From the NCBI GenBank assembly GCA_910589275.1, contig CAJUTH010000007.1:33279-97278 (forward strand): a DNA stretch of 64,000 nucleotides, read 5' to 3'. This document shows, piece after piece, positions 26,150-33,590 of this stretch. Origin of the DNA: an uncultured Dorea sp. GTDB taxonomy: Bacteria > Bacillota > Clostridia > Lachnospirales > Lachnospiraceae. Below the pieces are notes generated by a model, which did not search any database, was not told the origin of the DNA, and saw nothing but the letters and a program-made list of their open reading frames with translations. Both the position numbers and the translations under genes were made by a program. Within the stretch, counting starts at the first letter, position 1; every line of letters starts with the position of its first letter.

Positions 26150-26351
26150 TTGTGTGAAGAAAAGAAAGTAGAGTATCCGCTCTCACCACAGCGCAATCGG
26201 GCGACTATGGTTTGATATTGAAAGCGTAAGAGATGTACTGTATTGGGGTATATTTATGCAGAGATATGAGTGGATAGTCTATGGCTATTCACTTATTTTA
26301 TGCCGCGAGACGGTGATGTATGAAAAGAGTTTATAATGGAGGTGCACTACA
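26150..26351 (+). promoter_or_regulatory. Structured infC leader with attenuator-like hairpin
   Basis: A leader of about 200 nt with no open frame. At its end GTGGATAG (26270-26277) pairs with CTATTCAC (26285-26292) and is followed by TTATTTT, resembling a terminator. In Bacillaceae and relatives the infC operon leader is bound by L20 to cause early termination (family knowledge). Whether this leader folds like that element has not been tested. Confidence 0.55.
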
Positions 26352-26858
26352 ATTAGCGATTTAATGATTAACGAGCAGATTAGGGACAGGGAAGTACGCG
26401 TTGTCAGCGCAAGCGGAGAACAGCTTGGAATTATGTCTTCAAGGGAGGCTATGAAGCTCGCACAGGAAGCAGAATTGGATTTGGTTAAGATTGCCCCGAA
26501 GGCCCAGCCGCCGGTATGCAAAATTATTGATTACGGCAAGTTCAAATACGAGCAGACCCGTAAGGAAAAAGAGGCGAAGAAAAAGCAGAAGACGGTAGAG
26601 ATCAAAGAAGTGCGTATGTCACCGAACATTGATACGAACGATTTGAATACAAAAATTAACAATGCAAAGAAGTTCCTTGAGAAAGGGAACAAAGTGAAAG
26701 TTACCTTACGTTTCAGAGGCAGAGAGATGGCGCATGTACAGCAGAGCAGGCATATTTTAGACGACTTTGCAGAGACGCTCAAAGATATTGCATCGATTGA
26801 GAAAGCGCCGAAGCTTGAGGGACGTAATATGAGCATGGTTTTAACTGTAAAACGTTAA
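26352..26858 (+). CDS. infC: Translation initiation factor IF-3 (AUU start)
   Basis: Binds the 30S subunit and checks start-codon/initiator-tRNA pairing. 168 aa. The ATT at 26352 is chosen as start: GGAGGTG lies at 26338-26344, and the encoded ISDLMINEQIR continues the family N-terminus, whereas the ATG at 26364 has no binding site. A rare AUU start is the classic means by which IF-3 represses its own translation. The N-domain (residues 1-75) and C-domain (85-168, with FRGREMAHVQQ) are intact. It heads the conserved operon with rpmI and rplT. Confidence 0.95.
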   Translation: MSDLMINEQIRDREVRVVSASGEQLGIMSSREAMKLAQEAELDLVKIAPKAQPPVCKIIDYGKFKYEQTRKEKEAKKKQKTVEIKEVRMSPNIDTNDLNTKINNAKKFLEKGNKVKVTLRFRGREMAHVQQSRHILDDFAETLKDIASIEKAPKLEGRNMSMVLTVKR

Positions 26859-26892
26859 AAATATAAAATACTAATCAAGGAGGATTCTAATC

Positions 26893-27090
26893 ATGCCAAA
26901 AATTAAAACAAATAGAGCCGCTGCAAAGCGCTTCAAAAAAACAGGTACAGGAAAATTAAAGAGAAACAAAGCTTATAAGAGCCATATCTTAACAAAGAAG
27001 TCTACAAAGAGGAAGAGAAACCTCAGACAGTCCACGATCACAGACGCATCTAATGTAAAGAATATGAAGAAAGTATTACCATATCTCTAG
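26893..27090 (+). CDS. rpmI: Ribosomal protein L35
   Basis: Large-subunit ribosomal protein, 65 aa and very basic. The sequence PKIKTNRAAAKRFKKTGTGK is the family hallmark. The ATG follows AAGGAGGAT. It is the middle gene of infC-rpmI-rplT; 34 bp separate it from infC and 31 bp from rplT, so it is one transcript under the same leader. Confidence 0.97.
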   Translation: MPKIKTNRAAAKRFKKTGTGKLKRNKAYKSHILTKKSTKRKRNLRQSTITDASNVKNMKKVLPYL

Positions 27091-27121
27091 GATTTGGGAA
27101 ATATTGAAGGAGGAATAAGAC

Positions 27122-27478
27122 ATGGCAAGAATTAAGGGCGGATTAAACGCTAAGAAGAGACACAATAGAACATTAAAGCTGGCGAAAGGGTACAGAGGGG
27201 CGCGTTCCAAGCAGTACAGAGTTGCAAAGCAGTCTGTTATGAGAGCGCTCACATCGGCATATGCGGGAAGAAAGCAGCGCAAGCGCCAGATGCGTCAGTT
27301 ATGGATTGCACGTATCAATGCAGCGGCAAGGATGAACGGCCTGTCATACAGTAAGTTTATGCATGGCCTGAAGCTGGCTGAGATTGACATAAACAGAAAG
27401 ATGCTTGCAGAGATGGCGGTAAATGACGCGGCAGGATTTGCAACGCTTGCAGAGACGGCTAAGAGCAAATTGGCCTAA
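27122..27478 (+). CDS. rplT: Ribosomal protein L20
   Basis: Large-subunit assembly protein, 118 aa, full length. ARIKGGLNAKKRHNRTLKLA begins the long basic N-terminal extension, and the globular part includes LWIARINAAARMNGLSYSKF. It is the last gene of the operon and, by analogy with Firmicutes, its likely feedback regulator through the infC leader. The ATG follows GAAGGAGGAAT. Confidence 0.97.
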   Translation: MARIKGGLNAKKRHNRTLKLAKGYRGARSKQYRVAKQSVMRALTSAYAGRKQRKRQMRQLWIARINAAARMNGLSYSKFMHGLKLAEIDINRKMLAEMAVNDAAGFATLAETAKSKLA

Positions 27479-27502
27479 GATTTAGAATAATATAATTTTT
27501 TG

Positions 27503-27531
27503 TTGACATCCGTCTGGGGATGTAGTATTAT
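27503..27531 (+). promoter_or_regulatory. Promoter of tRNA-Leu
   Basis: TTGACA (27503-27508) and TATTAT (27526-27531) with a 17-bp spacer; an overlapping TATAAT begins at 27529. Confidence 0.8.
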
Positions 27532-27554
27532 AATCTTCGGACGGTTAACGTCAT

Positions 27555-27639
27555 GCGGAAGTGTCGGAACTGGCAGACGAGCAAGACTAAGGATCTTGTG
27601 AGCAATGCGCTCGTGTGGGTTCAAGTCCCATCTTCCGCA
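27555..27639 (+). tRNA. tRNA-Leu (anticodon AAG)
   Basis: An 85-nt class II tRNA with acceptor arms GCGGAAG/CTTCCGC. The anticodon stem CAAGA/TCTTG holds loop CTAAGGA with anticodon AAG at 27589-27591. A long variable arm (TGTGAGCAATGCGCTCGT) and T arm GGGTTCAAGTCCC follow. The discriminator is A and no CCA is encoded. Confidence 0.95.
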
Positions 27640-27645
27640 TCAGAT

Positions 27646-27687
27646 AGCGGTAAGCCTTGAGAAATTGAGGTTTACCGCTTCTTCTTT
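27646..27687 (+). terminator. Terminator of tRNA-Leu
   Basis: AGCGGTAA (27646-27653) pairs with TTACCGCT (27672-27679), extended by CCTT/AGG pairing, then TCTTCTTTT. Confidence 0.8.
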
Positions 27688-27741
27688 TACGAGCCAGAAC
27701 TGCCGGCTTCGGCGTTTCATTTTAAATGATCTTGTGCGTTA

Positions 27742-27785
27742 GTTACTGTTTACACAGTACTTTGCATTTATTGCAAAGTACGTAA
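27742..27785 (+). repeat. Left-half copy of the dispersed TTACTGTTCAC repeat
   Basis: GTTACTGTTTACACA then the hairpin GTACTTTGC/GCAAAGTAC and GTAA. It matches the left half of the 28861-28995 element, with the hairpin loop differing. Confidence 0.75.
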
Positions 27786-27927
27786 ATATTGATTGCGTTC
27801 TGTTACGGAATTGGATACAATGAATATAAGAAGGTTATTAGGATACATGAGAGAAGGATTCAAGGAAAAGTTGTGCAGACAAAAAAAGCAGTGATTTTTA
27901 CTGCGTCTATTTGAGAGAGGAGCAGAT

Positions 27928-28260
27928 ATGGAACAAAGAGAATTTATGGATGAGATCAGAAAACTGCATGCGGACAATCCTGGTAAGTTTATTAAGATCA
28001 GGGATGTTTTTGATGAGATTTTAGGAGAGAAGGAGATTGGCAGCGTACAACTTATCAGTGATCGGCAATTTGAAAGAATCCGCTCCAGATTCCAGGATAT
28101 TGACGTCCCCTTTAGCTGGTGTACTTCGAAGGAAGCTGTTTACCAGTTACAGAAGGCTGTCCGCAATTATCGGTCCCAGAGAAGCAGATACGACGAGGAG
28201 CCGGAAGTCAGAAAGTCTTCAAAGCCGAAGAAAAAAGGAATATTTGGTTTGTTTAAGTAA
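27928..28260 (+). CDS. Small basic protein of unknown function
   Basis: A 110-aa protein starting at an ATG after GAGAGGAG. A helical N-terminal half (REFMDEIRKLHADNPGKF) and a middle part, FERIRSRFQDIDVPFSWC, are followed by a Lys/Arg-rich tail ending KPKKKGIFGLFK, a hydrophobic-basic end that could touch the membrane or nucleic acid. I recognise no domain. It is followed 78 bp later by another small unknown gene on the same strand, possibly cotranscribed. Confidence 0.6.
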   Translation: MEQREFMDEIRKLHADNPGKFIKIRDVFDEILGEKEIGSVQLISDRQFERIRSRFQDIDVPFSWCTSKEAVYQLQKAVRNYRSQRSRYDEEPEVRKSSKPKKKGIFGLFK

Positions 28261-28338
28261 ACAGTTGCGAGAAACATGGTATAGAAGCGGAAAGATCTGG
28301 AAATACTTTTCCTATCATAGGATAGGAGGAGTTTGGAT

Positions 28339-28527
28339 ATGGCTGAGATTAAAACAGATATGTTTCCGGAGGTTCTGCGGATGAGGGCAAAGGAAAAGCA
28401 GGAAGATAGGAGATGGAACAGGCAGGAGAGTGTTCAGATAAATGCTGTGTTACCTGTGGAGACTGTCACAGAATCCGTCAAGAAGGAGAAGAACAGCCAG
28501 GAACAAAAGCAGGGACAGGCACAATAA
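28339..28527 (+). CDS. Small hydrophilic protein of unknown function
   Basis: A 62-aa charged protein with no hydrophobic segment, rich in Glu, Lys and Gln, and ending in a Gln-rich stretch (SQEQKQGQAQ). The ATG at 28339 is chosen for AGGAGGAG just upstream; an in-frame ATG two codons earlier is less well placed. It is probably translated with the previous small gene. No family is recognised, and confidence rests on the ribosome binding site. Confidence 0.5.
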   Translation: MAEIKTDMFPEVLRMRAKEKQEDRRWNRQESVQINAVLPVETVTESVKKEKNSQEQKQGQAQ

Positions 28528-28584
28528 ATCCTGCCTGATTTATGTGCCTGAATAATAGAAGAAATCGCAAGGGCCTGCCGGATG

Positions 28585-28833
28585 TTATTGTTTGTTCTTG
28601 GCGGACGGTACTTTTGGCGGCTGGAATTTGTATAATGCATTATAGGACTCTAATTCCTCTTCGTTTAAGGGAGCGGAGGGGATCAGTCCGGTGCAGTCCT
28701 GAGAGGATGCGGCATTTGTAAGGTAATCATAGGAATCAATGATTCTCTGGTTTTCTTCAGATGCCTTTTTTTGATTCTTGAGCGCTTTGTCAGCTTGAAT
28801 GTTTTGTTTAATTTCATTTTCTCCTGTAATCAT
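28585..28833 (-). CDS. Small protein of unknown function
   Basis: An 82-aa hydrophilic protein on the minus strand, likely helical and soluble, with the sequence RIIDSYDYLTNAASSQDCTG in its middle and EEELESYNALYKFQPP near the end. The ATG follows GGAGGTTCCT, a strong ribosome binding site. It converges on the preceding small gene. No domain is recognised. Its promoter would lie within or beside the dispersed repeat that occupies 28861-28995. Confidence 0.55.
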   Translation of the reverse strand: MITGENEIKQNIQADKALKNQKKASEENQRIIDSYDYLTNAASSQDCTGLIPSAPLNEEELESYNALYKFQPPKVPSAKNKQ

Positions 28834-28860
28834 AGGAACCTCCGTGAAAAGTAACTTTCT

Positions 28861-28995
28861 TAGTCACTGTTCACACAGTACTTTGCATTCACTGCAAAGT
28901 ACGTAAGAAAATGATTCAGGTGTGAGCAAATCCCATTCGTGAAGCGAATTTTTAATGGATTTGCGAAAGCTGCAGTGAACGGAGTGAACAGTAAC
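28861..28995. mobile_element. MITE-like palindromic element, most complete copy
   Basis: About 135 bp with no coding capacity. The ends are related inverted repeats (CACTGTTCAC at the left, GTGAACAGTAAC at the right). Inside lie two hairpins: GTACTTTGC/GCAAAGTAC (28878-28902), and one with arms CAAATCCCATT and AATGGATTTG (28927-28963). Partial copies occur at 27742, 31628, 40249 and 12751, in both orientations. It is likely a non-autonomous element moved by an unseen transposase. Confidence 0.7.
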
Positions 28996-29105
28996 CTGTT
29001 TTAGTTTCATGAAATAGGTTGTGTAGAAAGGATTGGTTTTATACGCTTAACTGTGCTATATTAAATGTGCGGATAAAAATATAGAATACAGAAAGAAGGC
29101 AGAAT

Positions 29106-29825
29106 ATGAAAGTTGCAGTTGATACTCATACACATACGCTTTCCAGCGGCCATGCTTATAATACCATCAGAGAGATGGCTTATATGGCGTCACAGATGGG
29201 GCTGGAGGCTCTGGCAATTACCGATCATGGACCCGAGATGCACGGAGGACCACATAAATATCATTTTCATAATATGAAGGTACTCCCAAGGGAGTACTAT
29301 GGGATTCCGGTCCTGTTTGGGGTGGAGTTAAATATTATGGATGATACGGGAACCGTTGATCTGTCTGACTGGCTGCTTGAACAGTTAGATATTACCGTTG
29401 CAAGCATTCATGGCGAGTGCTATGGTAAAAGCAGGGGAATTGAAAAGAATACAGAGGCTTACTTGAATATTATGCGGCGGAAGGATGTGGAGATTATCGG
29501 GCATCCGGATGACGGCCGGTTTGAAGTGGATTATGAGGCGCTGGTTAAGGCGGCAAAGGAGACGGGGACGCTCCTTGAAGTGAATAATTCTTCGCTGAAA
29601 CCGGGCGGATTCCGCATGAATTCTTATGAAAATGCGCGGCAAATGCTGGAACTTTGTAAGAGGGAGAGAGCGATGGTGGTTCTGGGAAGCGACGCGCACG
29701 TGGACGTTGACATTGCTAATACCAAATATTCTTCTAAATTGCTTCAGGAAATAGATTTTCCGGAGGAGCTGGTAGCGAATACATCGTATGAAAGGCTGCT
29801 TTCCGTGCTGAAACGGAGAAGATAG
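29106..29825 (+). CDS. PHP-domain phosphatase (YcdX-like)
   Basis: Cytoplasmic metal-dependent phosphoesterase, 239 aa. All PHP metal-ligand motifs are present in order: HTHTLSSGHA (residues 8-17), ITDHGPEM, FGVELNI, SIHGECYG, GHPDD and GSDAH. Length and spacing fit the YcdX-type trinuclear phosphatases; the physiological substrate of that family is not firmly known. The ATG follows AGAAAGAAGG. It has no operon partner; the next gene, yerC, follows after 138 bp. Confidence 0.88.
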   Translation: MKVAVDTHTHTLSSGHAYNTIREMAYMASQMGLEALAITDHGPEMHGGPHKYHFHNMKVLPREYYGIPVLFGVELNIMDDTGTVDLSDWLLEQLDITVASIHGECYGKSRGIEKNTEAYLNIMRRKDVEIIGHPDDGRFEVDYEALVKAAKETGTLLEVNNSSLKPGGFRMNSYENARQMLELCKRERAMVVLGSDAHVDVDIANTKYSSKLLQEIDFPEELVANTSYERLLSVLKRRR

Positions 29826-29963
29826 TTACGGTTCTCATGTCGATTGGAGAATGGTAGCATCCATTTCGGTCACTTGTTAATTTATGGATTAATATCTATG
29901 GACTTTACAGATTTAGTGTGCTAAAATATAAAAAGACGAGTTCTGATGCAAAGGAGATGTATT

Positions 29964-30263
29964 ATGAGTAAGAAGATTAGAACGGAAGCAGTAGACTATC
30001 TCTTTAAGGCCGTATTAAGTTTAAAGGATAAAGAAGAGTGCTATACATTTTTTGAAGATATCTGTACGATTAATGAACTTCTTTCATTGTCCCAGAGATT
30101 TGAGGTGGCAAAGATGCTGAGGCAGCAGAAGACTTATCTTGAGATTGCGGATAAGACCGGGGCTTCTACAGCGACTATCAGCAGGGTAAATCGTTCCCTG
30201 AACTATGGAAATGACGGATATGATATGGTATTTGAGCGGATTAATGGAGGAGACAGCAAGTAG
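29964..30263 (+). CDS. yerC: YerC/YecD family TrpR-like regulator
   Basis: A 99-aa DNA-binding protein of the TrpR-related YerC/YecD family, common in Firmicutes. It is all-helical; EIADKTGASTATISRVNRSL is the recognition helix-turn-helix. Start 29964 is chosen for AAGGAG at 29949-29954; the frame is open upstream. Its ligand and targets are not established. It ends in a terminator shared with the convergent DUF1836 gene. Confidence 0.88.
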   Translation: MSKKIRTEAVDYLFKAVLSLKDKEECYTFFEDICTINELLSLSQRFEVAKMLRQQKTYLEIADKTGASTATISRVNRSLNYGNDGYDMVFERINGGDSK

Positions 30264-30278
30264 CGCTGTCTCCTCTTT
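30249..30278. terminator. Terminator between yerC and the DUF1836 gene
   Basis: A perfect 9-bp stem, GGAGACAGC with GCTGTCTCC (7-base loop), followed by TCTTTC. The flanks allow either direction. Confidence 0.75.
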
Positions 30279-30290
30279 CAAAATGACCGC

Positions 30291-30899
30291 TTATTTCTTT
30301 TTCTTGGATTCCGGCTCTGGCATGTCGTCGATTAGCTTTTCAATCACTTGTTTCTTTACATAGACGTCGAAGGCCAGACTGCAGATAAAGGAAAAATTCT
30401 GGAGCATCTTCCGGTCCTCTTCTGGAGCATTGGAAAAAGTGTCTAAAGAGCTTTTGTATATTCTGGCAATATCTTTGGCCATAGAGTCGATTCTGGATTT
30501 TTCCAGCGCGCATACCTCTTCGTATATCTCGGTCATGGAAAAGCCGCCGCCGCTGCCGAAATACCCGCCGGTGATCGGGGCCAGAAGCGTTTCGATATCC
30601 TTAATGGATAAAAGATTTTTAAAATAGTAGATAAAAATCAGCGCCAGAATGTGTTCTCTGGAATATTTCTTCTTTACTGGCGGCGGAAGCAGATTGTTTT
30701 TCGCATAGTTATTGATCATGGTCTTGGTAAGGATCTTGTCTTCCTGGTAACGCTTGGTCTGTTCCAGCCCTTCTTCCATAAATGTGGTAACCTGATCCAT
30801 GTACAGGTCGATGTTCGGAATTTGTTCCGGTTTAATATAGTCAATTCTGGAGATGCTTTCCAGAATGCTGCTCAGCATATTCTTTGTATCAATTGTCAT
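30291..30899 (-). CDS. DUF1836 protein, putative MerR-like regulator
   Basis: A 202-aa protein of DUF1836, often found next to regulators in Clostridia. After a helical lead, a winged-helix-like stretch around KTMINNYAKNNLLPPPVKKKYSREHI, near residues 65-95, suggests DNA binding. The Lys-rich C-terminus ends SKKKK. The start at 30899 is chosen because GGGGTG lies upstream; a GTG nine bases earlier is possible. It is transcribed away from yerC and lies just after the TetR gene on the same strand, 32 bp apart, so the two may share a transcript. Confidence 0.8.
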   Translation of the reverse strand: MTIDTKNMLSSILESISRIDYIKPEQIPNIDLYMDQVTTFMEEGLEQTKRYQEDKILTKTMINNYAKNNLLPPPVKKKYSREHILALIFIYYFKNLLSIKDIETLLAPITGGYFGSGGGFSMTEIYEEVCALEKSRIDSMAKDIARIYKSSLDTFSNAPEEDRKMLQNFSFICSLAFDVYVKKQVIEKLIDDMPEPESKKKK

Positions 30900-30931
30900 T
30901 ATTATCACCCCAATATATATATTATATAGTA

Positions 30932-31477
30932 TTAAAAACCAGATGGCAAGCGTTTTTCACCGGCGTTTGCGGAATACTGGGCGAGAATCTGTATGGTATC
31001 CTGCGGATTTTCGGGGCTGTGTTTGAAAAAAGCGTGGAAATTTCCCCGGATAAGAAAGGTGATGAGGATTTCCTTTTCCAAATCATGCTCATATTCCGGA
31101 TGCTTCTTTAGTATCTGCTCACGGATAGCCTGTTCTAGCCGGCTGACCATGATGCTCTGCCGGTTTCCGGAAAAGAGGATCTGCAGCAGGGCGGTCTGGG
31201 ACATCATGGCTTCAGTGATTTCTATGGTTGCCCGCCCGGGGTTGTCGATCAGAGTGTCCGGATGGGGGATTGAACGGACAATGTTATTGATCAGTTCTGT
31301 CTCCATGGATTCGGATAGGTCGTAGATATCCCGGTAATGCTGATAGAAGGTTGCCTTATTGATGAACGCGGCGTCCGCCAGTTCTTTTATCGTTATTTTT
31401 TCCAAAGGTTTTTTCGAGCGGAGCTCAATGAATGCGTTGGTAATGCTGGTTCGTGTTCGTTTTACCCGAAGGTCCAT
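30932..31477 (-). CDS. TetR/AcrR family regulator
   Basis: Transcription repressor with an N-terminal TetR helix-turn-helix (TIKELADAAFINKATFYQHY, about residues 30-50 of this start) and a helical C-terminal ligand-binding/dimer domain. Start 31477 is preferred: AAGGAG sits 6 bases upstream on the minus strand. An ATG at 31498 without a binding site would add 7 residues. About 181 aa. It faces glgB divergently across a 203-bp gap, so glgB or its own operon is a plausible target, but nothing proves it. Confidence 0.85.
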   Translation of the reverse strand: MDLRVKRTRTSITNAFIELRSKKPLEKITIKELADAAFINKATFYQHYRDIYDLSESMETELINNIVRSIPHPDTLIDNPGRATIEITEAMMSQTALLQILFSGNRQSIMVSRLEQAIREQILKKHPEYEHDLEKEILITFLIRGNFHAFFKHSPENPQDTIQILAQYSANAGEKRLPSGF

Positions 31478-31627
31478 AAGCGTCTCCTTTTCCGACATTT
31501 TTTTCCAATCGTCAATTATTTTACGGATGAGAAAAAATGATGATGGAAATTGCCGGCTTTGCTTTATAAAATAAGTATAGCAAGATAAACGACTATCGTC
31601 AATTAATGAAACAATGGTTGTATTTTT

Positions 31628-31654
31628 AGCTGCTGTGAACGGAGTGAACAGTAC
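31628..31654 (+). repeat. Right-end fragment of the dispersed repeat upstream of glgB
   Basis: AGCTGCTGTGAACGGAGTGA followed by ACAGTAC; matches the right end of the 28861-28995 element. It lies 27 bp before glgB. Confidence 0.65.
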
Positions 31655-31680
31655 GAAAACTATTTACGGAGGGATAAGGA

Positions 31681-33510
31681 ATGGATTTGTATGGATTTTA
31701 TACTGGAAAGATTTTTGATGCGCATAAGTTTCTGGGATGCAGCCTGCAGGGGGATGGGGCTGTATTCCGTACTTTTGCGCCTGCGGCGGAGAGGATCACG
31801 GTTATCGGGGAATTTAACGGATGGAACGAGACGGAGATGAACCGCGTCTGCGACCGGAATTTCTGGGAATGCGAGATTAGCGGGGTGAAGCCGGGACAGA
31901 TGTATAAGTATCGGATTTATAGAAGGGACGGCCAGTGGATTGACCACTGCGATCCTTATGGATATGGAATGGAGCTGCGCCCGAACTGCGCTTCGATCGT
32001 AAGAGATCTTAAGGCATATACCTTTGGGGATGACCGGTGGATGAACAAAAGAAGCGATTGTAAGGAAAAGCCGCTGAATATTTATGAGATCCATGCGGGC
32101 TCATGGAAGACGAACAAAGAGGATGAGAACGGCTGGTATACCTACACGGAGCTTGCAGACATTCTGATTCCTTATCTGAAGGAGTACGGATATAATTACA
32201 TTGAACTGATGCCATTAAGCGAGCATCCCAGCGACGAGTCATGGGGATATCAAAGCACCGGATTCTTTGCGCCCACTTCCCGGTATGGGACGGCGGATCA
32301 GCTCAAGGAGATGGTGGATAAGCTCCATCAGGCGGAAATCGGCGTGATCTTGGATTTTGTGCCGGTGCATTTTGCCGTGGACGGATATGCGCTGGCTAAT
32401 TACGACGGTACGGCGCTGTATGAGTATCCCCATCAGGATGTGGGCAGGAGCGAGTGGGGGAGCTGCAATTTTATCCATTCCAGGGGAGAGGTAAGAAGCT
32501 TTTTACAGTCCAATGCAAGCTACTGGATGGAGGAATACCATGTGGACGGACTGCGCATGGACGCCATCAGCAATATGATCTACTGGCAGGGGGACAAGGC
32601 CCGGGGCGTGAATAAAAATGCAGTAGAGTTCTTACAATACATGAATCAGGGACTGAAGGAGCGGCATCCCGGGATCCTGCTGGCGGCGGAGGATTCCACC
32701 TCCTACGGCGGGGTTACGAAGGCTGTGAGAGACGGAGGATTGGGTTTTGACTATAAGTGGGATATGGGCTGGATGAACGATACGCTGGATTATTTCCGGT
32801 GTGATCCGCTGTTTCGCGGAGGCGCGTACCATAAGCTGACATTTTCTATGATGTATTATCCGGAGGAAACGTATCTGCTGCCTCTTTCCCATGACGAGGT
32901 TGTACATGGGAAGGCAACCATTGTCCAGAAGATGAACGGACAGTACGAGAATAAATTTCCGCAGGCGAGGGCGTTGTATATGTACATGTATGCCCATCCG
33001 GGAAAGAAGCTGAACTTTATGGGGAATGAGCTGGGACATCTGAGGGAATGGGATGAGAAGCGGGAACTGGACTGGGATATGCTGAAATATCCGATTCATG
33101 ATTCCTTCCACCATTTTATCAAAGACTTAAATCACCTATATCTGGAGCATCCGGAGCTGTGGAAATGGGACTACAAACCGGAAGGGTTCCGCTGGATTGA
33201 CTGCCATCAGGAGGAGCGGTGCATTTATGCCATGGAGAGGAGCAGCGGGGATCAGAAGCTGACAGCAGTGTTTAATTTCTCCGGGGTGGAGCAGAAAAAG
33301 TATGCTTTTGATGCGGAAGAAGGCATTTATGAGGCGATACTGAACAGCGGGCAGGACATCTATGGCGGTCAGGAGATGGGCAAGAAACGCTGGGAGACTA
33401 AAGATGGGAAGCTGACGGTGGATCTTCCGGCGTTTGGCGCAGTATTTCTGGTAAAAACCGCAGATAAGAGAAAGACTCCTCCGGCGGAAAAAGGGACGGC
33501 CGGCAAATAA
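31681..33510 (+). CDS. glgB: 1,4-alpha-glucan branching enzyme
   Basis: Makes alpha-1,6 branches in glycogen, 609 aa. An N-terminal CBM48/E-set domain (about residues 1-125) precedes the GH13 barrel. VDGLRMDAI near residue 290 carries the nucleophilic Asp, AAEDS near 337 the catalytic Glu, and LSHDEVVHGK near 405 the third acidic residue. The C-terminal beta domain is present. The ATG follows GGAGGGATAAGG. No other glycogen gene is adjacent, which is unusual since glgB is often in a glg operon. Confidence 0.94.
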   Translation: MDLYGFYTGKIFDAHKFLGCSLQGDGAVFRTFAPAAERITVIGEFNGWNETEMNRVCDRNFWECEISGVKPGQMYKYRIYRRDGQWIDHCDPYGYGMELRPNCASIVRDLKAYTFGDDRWMNKRSDCKEKPLNIYEIHAGSWKTNKEDENGWYTYTELADILIPYLKEYGYNYIELMPLSEHPSDESWGYQSTGFFAPTSRYGTADQLKEMVDKLHQAEIGVILDFVPVHFAVDGYALANYDGTALYEYPHQDVGRSEWGSCNFIHSRGEVRSFLQSNASYWMEEYHVDGLRMDAISNMIYWQGDKARGVNKNAVEFLQYMNQGLKERHPGILLAAEDSTSYGGVTKAVRDGGLGFDYKWDMGWMNDTLDYFRCDPLFRGGAYHKLTFSMMYYPEETYLLPLSHDEVVHGKATIVQKMNGQYENKFPQARALYMYMYAHPGKKLNFMGNELGHLREWDEKRELDWDMLKYPIHDSFHHFIKDLNHLYLEHPELWKWDYKPEGFRWIDCHQEERCIYAMERSSGDQKLTAVFNFSGVEQKKYAFDAEEGIYEAILNSGQDIYGGQEMGKKRWETKDGKLTVDLPAFGAVFLVKTADKRKTPPAEKGTAGK

Positions 33511-33590
33511 ATGTACTGACAAAAGAAGCGAACTGTGATACGCTATGAGAGACAGAGATGTTCGCAGATTACTTTTGGAGGAAAGATATT

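Noticed and set aside
33511..33590. Upstream extension of the FecR gene (from 33558)
   Set aside because: The lipoprotein signal begins at the ATG at 33591, which has a clear ribosome binding site. The upstream codons would disrupt the signal peptide.
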